64,000 nt of DNA from Streptomyces sp. SAI-127 (GTDB taxonomy: Bacteria > Actinomycetota > Actinomycetes > Streptomycetales > Streptomycetaceae): positions 6,716,501-6,780,500 of the forward strand of contig NZ_JARXYJ010000001.1 of the NCBI RefSeq assembly GCF_029894425.1, written 5' to 3'. Position numbers and translations under genes: made by a program. The notes under the pieces were generated by a model. It did not search any database. It was given only the letters and a program-made list of their open reading frames with translations, and was not told the origin of the DNA. Each line of letters opens with the position of its first letter. The first letter of the stretch is position 1. Below, in pieces: positions 33,181 to 43,600 of the stretch.

Positions 33181-33255
33181 ATGCCTGTCAAGATCGTGAT
33201 TCGCCCGCTGGACAAGAAAGAGACCACTGGGGACAGTAATTCCCAGGGTGCTTGA
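33181..33255 (+). CDS. 24-residue putative RiPP precursor peptide A2
   Basis: ATG at 33181 with AGGAG seven bases upstream opens a 24-codon frame, only 11 nt after peptide A1. It begins MPVK, shares IVIRPLDKKETTG with A1 and ends in a tail rich in Ser, Asn and Gln (DSNSQGA). Duplication followed by divergence only at the ends resembles paired precursor peptides whose middle is read by a recognition domain or is the modified core. It lies 28 nt before the carboxypeptidase gene. Confidence 0.75.
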   Translation: MPVKIVIRPLDKKETTGDSNSQGA

Positions 33256-33283
33256 TCGGACCACCAGCGTTCGGAGGACCGGC

Positions 33284-34531
33284 GTGCGGACTTCGCTCTA
33301 TCCGGCAGTCGACGAACTGGAGCGAAGGGCCCGCACGCTGGCCCGCGCCGCCCCCGGCCTGGTGCGGCTCGGCCAGGTCGGGGAGAGCCGGGCGAGGCGC
33401 CCGCTGTGGCTGCTGTCCGCCGGACACGGCGACCGCCACATCCTCTCCGTCGCCGGCGCCCACGCCAACGAACCGGTGGGCGGGGCCTCGGCGTTGCGGC
33501 TCGCCGCCCTGTTCGCCCGCCGGCCCGGCCTGCTCGAACGCCTCGGCTGCACCTGGCACTTCCTGCTCTGCCTCGACCCCGACGGGGCGCACCTCGCGCA
33601 CGGCTGGCAGCCGGAGGAGCCGGAGCCGTCCCTGACGGAATGCCATCGGTACTTCTACCGGCCCGCGTTCACCCTCCAGCCGGAGTCCCTGCCCATGCCT
33701 CCCGGCAGGCCGCTCCCCGAGTCGGCCGCCCTGGTCGAGCTCCTCGACGAGCTGCGGCCGGTCGCCCAGTTCACCCTGCACGGCATCGAGTTCGGCGGCG
33801 CCTTCGTGATGATGACCCGGGAGGTACCGGGGGCCGCGGACGCCTTCCGGGAGACGGCGGCGCGGCTGCGCGTCCCCGTCGACCGCCACCCCGTCGACGG
33901 CCCCGACTGGCGGCTCGACCCGCCCGGCGTCCTGGTGCTGCCCGACGGCCACGGCGAGGGCGAACGCGACCCGAGCGGGTTCGTCGCCGAGAGCACCTGG
34001 TTCCATCCCCGCCGCCACGGCACCCTGACCACCCTGATCGAGGCCCCCGCCTGGGCCGTGCCCTCGGTGAGCGACGCCCGGCCCGTCACGGACCCGGACC
34101 GCGAGACCGCGCGGCTGAGCGAGGTGCTGCTGGGCCGGAGCCAGGAGCTGGCGGCCGTGCTCGGGACACGGCTCGACGCGGCCGTACCGGAGGATCTCGC
34201 GCCGCTGCGGGACGCCGCGCGGGAACTCCTCGACGTGGCGCCGTCGATCGTGGCGAGCTGGGCCGCGGAGCCACCCGGGCGGTTCCACGGCCACTTCGCG
34301 ACCCGGGGCATCTCGGCCCGCCGGATCCCGCTCAGGGTGGCCGCGATGGCGAGCCGCGCCCTGGCCCGCACCGATCCCCGGGCGGCCGAGATCCTCGACG
34401 ACCTGGTGCGCGAGTGGAGCCGGGAGCTGGAGAAGACCTACGACCTGCGGTGGGTGCCGGTGGCCGTGCAGACCGGGCTGCACGTGCGGACGATGCTCAA
34501 CACGGCCCGGCTGGTGTGCGGGGGAAGCTGA
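33284..34531 (+). CDS. M14-family zinc carboxypeptidase
   Basis: The 415-residue protein has the M14 zinc ligands His60 and Glu63 in GAHANEPVGG, His166 in FTLHGIEFGG and a candidate catalytic Glu253 in TLIEAPAW. There is no signal peptide, so it probably acts in the cytoplasm. GTG at 33284 is chosen because GGAGG sits six bases upstream; the frame is open a further 36 nt into the peptide A2 gene. It is co-directional with the two peptides and would trim the C-terminus of the modified product. The 3' end is followed by a tract of degenerate copies of its own last 40 bases. Confidence 0.85.
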   Translation: MRTSLYPAVDELERRARTLARAAPGLVRLGQVGESRARRPLWLLSAGHGDRHILSVAGAHANEPVGGASALRLAALFARRPGLLERLGCTWHFLLCLDPDGAHLAHGWQPEEPEPSLTECHRYFYRPAFTLQPESLPMPPGRPLPESAALVELLDELRPVAQFTLHGIEFGGAFVMMTREVPGAADAFRETAARLRVPVDRHPVDGPDWRLDPPGVLVLPDGHGEGERDPSGFVAESTWFHPRRHGTLTTLIEAPAWAVPSVSDARPVTDPDRETARLSEVLLGRSQELAAVLGTRLDAAVPEDLAPLRDAARELLDVAPSIVASWAAEPPGRFHGHFATRGISARRIPLRVAAMASRALARTDPRAAEILDDLVREWSRELEKTYDLRWVPVAVQTGLHVRTMLNTARLVCGGS

Positions 34532-34935
34532 GGACGGCTGGGGTGCGCGTGTGCCGATGCTGCGGACGGTCGGGTTGCGCGTGTGCCGATGCTGAGGACG
34601 GCCGGGGCGCGCGTGTGCCGATGCTCAACACGGCCGGGCTGGTGTGCGGGGGAAGCTGAGCACGGCCGGGTTGCGCGTGTGCCGATGCTGCGGACGGTCG
34701 GGTTGCGCGTGTGCCGATGCTGAGGACGGCGAGGTTGCGCGTGTGCCGATGCTGAGGACGGTCGGGTCGCCCCTGCGGGTGATGCTGAGGACGGCCGGGG
34801 CGCGCGTGTGCCGATGCTCACCACGGCCGGGCTGGTGTGCGGGGGAAGCTGAGGACGGCCGGGGCGCGCCTGCGGACGATGCGGCGGACGGCCCGGGGCG
34901 CGCCTGCGGACGGTGCTGGGCACCGCCCGGCTGGT
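34532..34935 (+). repeat. degenerate tandem repeat tract behind the M14 gene
   Basis: About 400 bp made of about a dozen imperfect units of 30-36 bp around GCGCGTGTGCCGATGCTGAG. Three longer units (near 34621-34660, 34813-34853 and 34910-34947) copy the 3' end of the M14 coding sequence (CGGCTGGTGTGCGGGGGAAG). No gene is supported here despite open frames. Confidence 0.8.
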
Positions 34936-34941
34936 GTGCGC

Positions 34942-34973
34942 GGGAGGCGGATGACCGGGGTCACCCGCCTCCC
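34942..34973. terminator. bidirectional terminator hairpin
   Basis: GGGAGGCGG (34942-34950) pairs with CCGCCTCCC (34965-34973); the loop contains a second stem TGACC-GG-GGTCA. It separates the repeat tract from the convergent pepN gene, whose stop is 9 nt away. Confidence 0.85.
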
Positions 34974-34981
34974 GCCGTGTC

Positions 34982-37558
34982 CTACTGCCCGGCCTGCGCG
35001 TCCGCGGCCTGGGCCTTCAGCGCTCGCTCCACGCCCGCGCGGGACTCGGAGACGAGCCGCCGCAGGGCCGCGTTGGGCTCGGCCGAGGCCAGCCAGGCGT
35101 CCGTCCTGTCCAGGGTCTCCCGGGAGACCTGGAGCGAGGGGTAGAGGCCGACCGCGATCTGCTGGGCGATCTCGTGCGAGCGGGACTCCCAGATGTCCTT
35201 GACCACCTCGAAGTACTTGTCCGTGTACGGCGCGAGCAGCTCACGCTGATCGGTCTGGACGAAGCCTCCGATGACGGCCTCCTGGACGGCGTTGGGCAGC
35301 TTGTCGGACTCGACGACCTGTGCCCAGGCCTCCGACTTCGCCTCCTCGGTCGGCCGCGAGGCACGGGCGGTCGCCGCATGGCGCTCGCCCGCCGCCGTCT
35401 TGTCCCGCTCGTACTCGCCGGCGATCTCCGACTCGTCGTAGCGGCCCACGGCGGCCAGCCGCTGGACGAACGCCCAGCGCAGCTCGGTGTCGACGGCCAG
35501 GCCCTCGACGACCTCCGATCCGCCGAGCAGTCCCTCCAGGAGGTCCAGCTGCTCCGGCGTACGGGCCGTCGCCGCGAACGCCCGCGCCCACGCCAGCTGG
35601 TGGTCGCTGCCCGCCGCCGCGGACCGCAGATGGGCCAGCGTGGCGTCGGTCCAGCGGGTCAGCAGGGCCTCACGGGCGGTGGGGGCGGCGTACAGCTCGA
35701 TCGCCAGCTTCACCTGCCGGTGCAGCGACTGCACGACACCGATGTCGGACTCCTTGCCGATACCGGAGAGGACCAGCGAGAGGTAGTCGCGGGTCGCGAG
35801 CTCCGCGTCCCTCGTCATGTCCCACGCCGACGCCCAGCACAGCGCGCGCGGCAGCGAGGACTCGAAGTCGCCGAGGTGCTCGGTCACGAAGGCCAGCGAC
35901 TGGTCGTCGAGGCGGACCTTGGCGTACGACAGGTCGTCGTCGTTGAGGAGCACGACCGCCGGACGGCGCTTGCCGACCAGCTGCGGTACGGCCGTCAGCT
36001 CGCCGTCGACGTCCAGTTCGACGCGCTCGTCGCGGACCAGCTTGCCGCTGGCGTCGTCGAGTTCGTAAAGGCCGACCGCGATGCGGTGCGGACGCAGGGT
36101 CGGCTCACCCTTCGCGCCCGCGGGCAGCGCCGGGGCCTCCTGGCGGATCGCGAAGGAGGTGATGACGCCGTTCGCGTCCGTCTCGAGCTCCGGGCGCAGG
36201 ATGTTGATGCCGGCCGTCTGCAGCCACTTCTGCGACCAGTTGCCCAGGTCGCGTCCGGACGTCTCCTCCAGCGCGCCCAGCAGGTCGGACAGGCGGGTGT
36301 TGCCGAACGCGTGGCGCTTGAAGTACGCCTGCACGCCGCCGAAGAACTCGTCCATGCCGACGTAGGCGACGAGCTGCTTGAGGACGCTCGCACCCTTGGC
36401 GTACGTGATGCCGTCGAAGTTGACCAGCACGTCGTCCAGGTCGCGGATCTCGGCCATGATCGGGTGCGTGGACGGCAGCTGGTCCTGGCGGTACGCCCAC
36501 GTCTTCATGGAGTTGGCGAACGTGGTCCAGGAGTGCGGCCACCGGCTGTCCGGGGCGTACGCCTGGCAGGCGATGGAGGTGTAGGTGGCGAACGACTCGT
36601 TCAGCCACAGGTCGTTCCACCACTCCATGGTGACCAGGTCGCCGAACCACATGTGGGCCAGCTCGTGGAGGATGGTCTCGGCGCGCATCTCGTACGCGGC
36701 GTCCGTCACCTTGGACCGGAAGACGTACTGGTCGCGGATGGTCACCGCGCCGGCGTTCTCCATCGCGCCCGCGTTGAACTCCGGCACGAACAGCTGGTCG
36801 TACTTCTTGAACGGGTACGCGTAGTCGAACTTCTCCTGGAACCACTCGAAGCCCTGCCGGGTCACCTCGAAGATGGCGTCCGAGTCGAGGTGTTCCGCGA
36901 GCGAGGGGCGGCAGTAGATGCCCAGCGGGACGGACTGGCCGTCCTTCTCGTACACGCTGTGCACGGAGTGGTACGGGCCGACGATCAGGGCCGTGATGTA
37001 CGACGAGATCCGCGGGGTCGGCTCGAAGACCCAGACGTCGTCCTTCGGCTCCGGCGTCGGGGAGTTGGAGACGACGGTCCAGCCGTTCGGCGCCTTCACG
37101 GTGAACTGGAAGGTGGCCTTCAGGTCCGGCTGCTCGAACGAGGCGAAAACGCGGCGGGCGTCCGGCACCTCGAACTGGGTGTACAGATAGGCCTGCTGGT
37201 CGACAGGGTCGACGAAGCGGTGCAGGCCCTCACCGGTGTTGGTGTATGCGGCGTCGGCGACGACCCGCAGGATGTTGCGTCCCTCCAGCAGGCCCGGCAG
37301 GGCGATACGGGAGTCAGCGAAGACCTCCGCCGGGTCGAGGGCGTCCCCGTTCAGCGTCACCTCGTGGACCGTGGGGGCCACCAGGTCGATGAAGGACTCG
37401 GCGCCGTTCTCGGTGACGTCGAAGCGCACCGTGGTCACGGACCGGTAGGTACCGCCCTCCTGCGCGCCGGAGAGGTCGAGATCGATCTCGTAGGACTCGA
37501 CGCTGAGCAGCGTCGCCCGCTGCCGAGCTTCGTCGCGAGTCAGGTTTGTGCCAGGCAC
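34982..37558 (-). CDS. pepN: aminopeptidase N (M1 family)
   Basis: The 858-residue cytoplasmic metallo-aminopeptidase starts MPGTNLTRDEARQRATLL and has the substrate-anchoring GAMEN motif (FNAGAMENAGAVT) and the zinc site HELAHMWFG with the third ligand in LWLNESFA. The ERAP1-like C-terminal domain is complete. It removes N-terminal residues from peptides in amino-acid recycling. A second, similar-length paralogue occurs at 54.4-57.0 kb. Confidence 0.95.
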   Translation of the reverse strand: MPGTNLTRDEARQRATLLSVESYEIDLDLSGAQEGGTYRSVTTVRFDVTENGAESFIDLVAPTVHEVTLNGDALDPAEVFADSRIALPGLLEGRNILRVVADAAYTNTGEGLHRFVDPVDQQAYLYTQFEVPDARRVFASFEQPDLKATFQFTVKAPNGWTVVSNSPTPEPKDDVWVFEPTPRISSYITALIVGPYHSVHSVYEKDGQSVPLGIYCRPSLAEHLDSDAIFEVTRQGFEWFQEKFDYAYPFKKYDQLFVPEFNAGAMENAGAVTIRDQYVFRSKVTDAAYEMRAETILHELAHMWFGDLVTMEWWNDLWLNESFATYTSIACQAYAPDSRWPHSWTTFANSMKTWAYRQDQLPSTHPIMAEIRDLDDVLVNFDGITYAKGASVLKQLVAYVGMDEFFGGVQAYFKRHAFGNTRLSDLLGALEETSGRDLGNWSQKWLQTAGINILRPELETDANGVITSFAIRQEAPALPAGAKGEPTLRPHRIAVGLYELDDASGKLVRDERVELDVDGELTAVPQLVGKRRPAVVLLNDDDLSYAKVRLDDQSLAFVTEHLGDFESSLPRALCWASAWDMTRDAELATRDYLSLVLSGIGKESDIGVVQSLHRQVKLAIELYAAPTAREALLTRWTDATLAHLRSAAAGSDHQLAWARAFAATARTPEQLDLLEGLLGGSEVVEGLAVDTELRWAFVQRLAAVGRYDESEIAGEYERDKTAAGERHAATARASRPTEEAKSEAWAQVVESDKLPNAVQEAVIGGFVQTDQRELLAPYTDKYFEVVKDIWESRSHEIAQQIAVGLYPSLQVSRETLDRTDAWLASAEPNAALRRLVSESRAGVERALKAQAADAQAGQ

Positions 37559-37700
37559 GCGGTCATCTCCTCGTTATGTCTAGGTTCGGCGGTTCGGTCA
37601 TCCTTCCATGTGACCCGCGTCGCCGGGAGCCGCCGCCCACCCCGAACACCAGGTCCGTATTCCGCCGGTCGTCCGCGCGCGCCCGCGCCAGCCTGATCCC

Positions 37701-39202
<1,502 letters not shown>

Positions 39203-39399
39203 CTATCTCTTCACACTTGACCGAGGCTTTTCCATCATGCGGCCGACCCGGGTCCCCCTGTCCAATTCTTTGCGCTCCATGCCCGAGGAATGGACTGCCG
39301 GACGGTGTGACGTACACCTCTCGGCGATTTTCCGCGGGATCCGGCGAACGTTTCCGTGCGCTGCGGCGTCGTAGAGGAAACGCGGTGAGGGGGTGGCTT

Positions 39400-39922
39400 G
39401 TGCTGCGCAGAAAGGCACGCCGGGTCCAAGAAGGGGACGATCCCCTGGACGCGGCGCAGGAACGCCGGGTGCGGGCTGTGCTCGCCCTGGGCGGGGGTGC
39501 CGCAGGCGGACCTGCCGGACGGGGTGCAGCAGGTCCGCCTGCGGTTGCTGGAGCGGGCGGCGAAGGGGTACGAGGCGCCACGGGACGTGTCCGCGTGGGC
39601 CGCGGTCGTCGCCTCCAACCTCGCCATGGACTGGCACCGCGCCAAGAGGCGCCAGGAGCGGCTGGGGGAGCGGCTGGCCTCCCTGCGCCAGCACGAGCAC
39701 CCCTCCGGGGAGGACACCAGCGTGCTCTCCCTGGCCGTCGCGCAGGGCCTGGACGAGCTGCCCGACCAGCAGCGCCAGGTCCTCGTGCTGCGGTTCTTCG
39801 CCGACCTGCCGGTGCGCTCGATCGCCCAGGAGCTGGGCGTCCCGGAGGGCACGGTCAAGAGCCGCCTGCACACGGCGGTCCGGGCCCTGCGTGCCCGCCT
39901 GCACGAGGACGAGGTGGTGTGA
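39400..39922 (+). pseudogene. ECF-like RNA polymerase sigma factor, frameshifted
   Basis: GTG at 39400 has GAGGGGG six bases upstream and starts LRRKARRVQEGDDPLDAAQE, continuing to VRAVLALGG near 39492. There the reading frame must shift by removing one G of the run 39493-39497 to continue as VPQADLPDGVQQVRLRLLER and the sigma2/sigma4 domains (NLAMDWHRAKRRQERLGE; LPDQQRQVLVLRFFADLPVR; ELGVPEGTVKSRLHTAVRAL). The gene is therefore either a recent frameshift in a homopolymer, a sequencing error, or starts inside at GTG 39497 with about 32 N-terminal residues missing. Its stop is one base before the membrane partner gene. Confidence 0.75.
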
Positions 39923-39923
39923 G

Positions 39924-40619
39924 ATGACCGCGGAACACGACGGTCTCGATGCCTTGATGGCCGCCATCACCGACGAGCCACTGCCCGAGAGCGCCGCCGC
40001 CGACCCGGACTTCCTCGCCGAGCACCGCTCGGCCCGGGCCGACCTCGCCCTGCTGAGGGAGCAGCTCGCGATCATCGGCGGGACACTCGCCGAGGCGGCA
40101 CCCGCCGCGAAACCCGTTCCCGTACGCCCCTCACGGGCCCGGCACCACGCCCGCACCTTCGCCTTCGGCACCCTCGCGGTGGCCGCCGTCGCGAGTGTGG
40201 TCACGGGCCTCGGCTGGCTCCTCGGGCACGGCGGTGCGGACAACCTGAGCTCGGCCGACTCGGGGTCCTCCAAGGCGGAATCCGGCGTCCGCTTCGGCAG
40301 CCCGTCCTACCTGGCCTGTGCCGTCACCGTCGCCGAGGGCGAGGTCACCGTGGTCAAGGAGCTCCCCACCACCGGGGAACTCCAGGTCACCGTGCATGTC
40401 ACCCACTCCTACAAGCCGACCCGCCCAGTGGCGAACCTCACCTATGTGATCAGCGAGTACGACCTTCCCGAACCCCTGGCCAAGGGCACCCGCGTCCTGT
40501 TCGGCGTGACCGAGGGCTCGCCGAGCCCCGACCACTGGGTCGTGGGGGAGCAGGAGATCGCCCGGGAGCGGGCCTGGATCACCACCTCGCTCCCGGCCTC
40601 GCGCGGGCTCACCTGCTAG
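39924..40619 (+). CDS. membrane protein partner of the sigma factor (putative anti-sigma)
   Basis: This is a 231-residue protein with a cytoplasmic N-terminus (residues 1-70), one membrane helix (FAFGTLAVAAVASVVTGLGW) and an extracytoplasmic domain (YLACAVTVAEGEVTVVKELP, VTHSYKPTRP). Position one base after the sigma gene and the topology suggest a membrane anti-sigma factor, although no zinc-binding HxxxCxxC motif is present. ATG at 39924 follows a GGTGTGAG stretch. Confidence 0.8.
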   Translation: MTAEHDGLDALMAAITDEPLPESAAADPDFLAEHRSARADLALLREQLAIIGGTLAEAAPAAKPVPVRPSRARHHARTFAFGTLAVAAVASVVTGLGWLLGHGGADNLSSADSGSSKAESGVRFGSPSYLACAVTVAEGEVTVVKELPTTGELQVTVHVTHSYKPTRPVANLTYVISEYDLPEPLAKGTRVLFGVTEGSPSPDHWVVGEQEIARERAWITTSLPASRGLTC

Positions 40620-40630
40620 GGCACGGGAAA

Positions 40631-40657
40631 GGGCGGGCGCCCGTCGGACGCCCGCCC
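40631..40657. terminator. bidirectional terminator hairpin
   Basis: GGGCGGGCG (40631-40639) pairs with CGCCCGCCC (40649-40657), extended by AA/TT, between two convergent genes. Confidence 0.8.
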
Positions 40658-40679
40658 CTTGCCGCCGTACGGAGAAGTG

Positions 40680-43600
40680 TTACGGCGTGACCTTCTCGAT
40701 CTTCACGTTGCCCACACCCGCGACCGTGCCGCGCGCGTTGACGAGGCTGACCTGGCCGAAGAACTCACGGCCCGCCGGGGCGGCCGCCAGGGCGGTGACG
40801 CTGCCGGAGACGGTCGTCGAGGCGCCCGTGGCGAGCTTCACCGGCGCGTCGGAGACGGTGACCGTGCCCAGGGTGCTGGAGAAGAACACGTCCTGGTAGT
40901 CGTACGCCGTGGAGCCGGCCGGGACCGAGTAGCCGGCGACCTCGATGGTGTACGTGCCGGCGGCGGGCGAGGCGACCGAGACGGCCTCCTCCGAGTCCCC
41001 GTCGGCGGCCTGGCCGACCACGGCGCCGGAGGCGTCGTAGACCGTCAGGTCCAGGTCGGCGGAGACGTCCGAGACGTTGCCGATGGCGACGTCGAGCGAC
41101 TTCGCGCCCGCGGGCACCTCGACCGTGGTGGTCTGGGTGGCGCCCTCGGCGATGGTGGGACGGGCCGTCTTGGACGAGCCGAGCGGGCCGCCGGCCAGCT
41201 TGCCGTCGATCGCGGCGAGCGTGTTGGTCACCTTCCAGGAGGCGGTGGCCGGGGTGCCGACCTTGGCCTCGGGGACGGTCACGGTCTCCGGGTCGAAGAG
41301 CGCGCCGTAGACGGCGACGTCCAGCTTGTACGGGTTGTCGAGCAGCGGCGAGGTGCGGCGCGACTCGACCTCGATCTCCCAGACACCGGCCTGCGGGTCC
41401 GCGTACGAACGCGTGTCGGGCTTGCAGCCGTTGCCGTCGAGGTAGTTGTTGTAGCAGTACGGGGTGCCGGTGTTGTCGACCGGGACGCCGTAGGGGTGGA
41501 TGGCGATGAACCGGGTCTGGCTCTTGTCCTTCAGCCCGCCGATCGCGACCTCGAGGGACTTGGCGCCCGCGGGGACGGTCACGAAGTACGACTGGGTGCT
41601 GTTGCGCTGCACGGTGTTCGAGGCGGTGTAGGTGTACTTCACCGGCGCCGAGACGACGACCGTGGTCAGGATCTGCTCATCGACGCCCTCGGTCCTCGGG
41701 TCGTCGACCTCCAGGATCGCGCTCTTGAGGCCCGCGGACCTCGGCTGGGCCTGGACCTTGACGGTCACCGGCTGGTTCAGCGGGAGCCTGACGTCGTCCT
41801 TGCCGAGGATCCGGAAGGTGTCACCGGCGTTGTTCGCGAAGTGCAGCTCGTGCGGGATCGCCTTGTCCGCGCCGGACGTACGGGTGATGGTGACGTCGTA
41901 CGTCTTCTTCTGACCGGCCTTCAGACCGCCCTCGCGGTCGTAGAGACCGGTGCCGTAGCCCGGGGTCTTCAGGAGCTGGTCGATCGCGGTGTCGACCGGG
42001 GCCTTCACGGTGTAGTCGTGGGCGGTGGCGCCGTCCTTGATGGCGTCCCAGGCGTCCACGATGTCGATGAGGCCCGCGCCCTCCTCGTACGCCTGCACAC
42101 CCTTGATGTGGTCGGCGGTCGAGGTCAGGGCGGTGCGCAGGGTGGCGGGCGTCAGCGCGAGGTGCTTCTGCTTGGCGGCGCTCAGCAGCAGCGCGGACGC
42201 GCCCGTGGCCTGCGGGGAGGCCATCGAGGTGCCCTGGAGCATCGAGTAGCCGGCCGGCAGGGTGTAGCCCGACTCGGCGACCGGGGAGCCCGGCAGCCAG
42301 GTCTGCGTGGTGTTGATGGCCGCACCCGGGGCGGACAGGGTCGGCGTGAAGCCGCCGTCCTCACGCGGACCGCGCGAGGAGAACGGCATCATCGCGTACT
42401 TCTTCTCCACGGCCGAGCCGTAGTTGGCGGCCCAGGTCGCCTTGGAGATGGTCGCGCCGACCGAGATGACCTTGTCGGCCAGGCCCGGGTCGCCGATGGT
42501 GTTCGCGCCGGGGCCGGAGTTGCCCGCGGAGATCACCAGCTGGACGCCGTAGGTGTCGATGAGGCGCGTGTAGAGCTCGGCGCGCGCGTTGTTGCCGTCG
42601 TTGAGCGCCGGCAGGCCGCCGATCGACATGTTGACGATGTCGACGCCGCGGTTGACGACGAGGTCGATCATGCCCTCGGTCAGCGCCACGTTGGTGCAGC
42701 CGCCGGTCCAGGTGCAGGCACGGGAGGAGACGAGCTTCGCGCCCGGGGCCGCGCCGTTCATCCGGCCGCCGAACAGGCCCTTGGCGGCGGTGATGCCGGC
42801 CACGTGGGTGCCGTGCTCGGACTCGATGACGCCGATGTTGACGTAGTCGGCCTTGTTGCCGGCGGCGTCGAAGACGACGTCCTTGCGGATCTCGACGACG
42901 AACGGCTGGCGCTCGGCCACGTCGGTCGACGGGTCGTCGGTGCCGAAGTACCCGACCTGGTAGCCGTCCTTGTAGGGCTTCATCGGCGTGTCGTCGCCGA
43001 AGTTCTGGTTGTTGTTCAGGTCGACCCGGACGGTCCCGGCGGCCTTGTCGTACAGCACGCCCCAGGTGTCGGTGGTGTCCCCGTCGCGGTTCGCGTCGCC
43101 CTTGGCGTCGCCGCCCGTGGTCGCGGCCTCGCGGAACAGGTTGACCTGGTACGACCCGGCGGGCGCCGTCCAGGTGCGGCCGTCGAAGGTGAAGCTCGGG
43201 CCGGAGACCGCGGTGGTCATGCGCCGCCAGGTGGCGTCACCGTCGGTGACCGGGTCGGTCGCGGTCACCCAGTCGACGATCTTCCGCTCACCGGTGGTGG
43301 TCTTCTGCAGCGCCGGGTGGCCGAGGTCCACGCCGGAGTCCAGGATGCCGATCGTGACACCGCGGCCGTCCGCCTTCGGGTGGTCCTCCACGAAGTCGAC
43401 GGCGCCCGTCTCGAAGGACGGGTTGTACGGGTTCTCGGCGGGGGTCTTCGCGCTCGGCGCCGGGTAGGCCTTCGTGGCCTTGCTCGCGGCGCCCTTGGCG
43501 GTGTCGGCGCTCGGCGTCGGGTCGTCCAGCGGGATGTCCTGCTTGACGTCGATGCCGTGCACGGAGGAGAGCTTCGCGGCGGCGGCGATGGCCGAGTCCG

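Noticed and set aside
34532..34935. Open frames in the repeat tract behind the M14 gene
   Set aside because: They are repeats of one short unit, lack ribosome binding sites and have no codon-position bias typical of real genes here.
35174..37696. 840-codon open frame antisense to the first pepN
   Set aside because: High-GC shadow frame; the sense strand carries intact GAMEN and HExxH motifs and the antisense translation shows no family pattern. The same holds for the 880-codon frame antisense to the second pepN (54372-57014) and the 1109-codon frame antisense to the subtilase (40659-43988).
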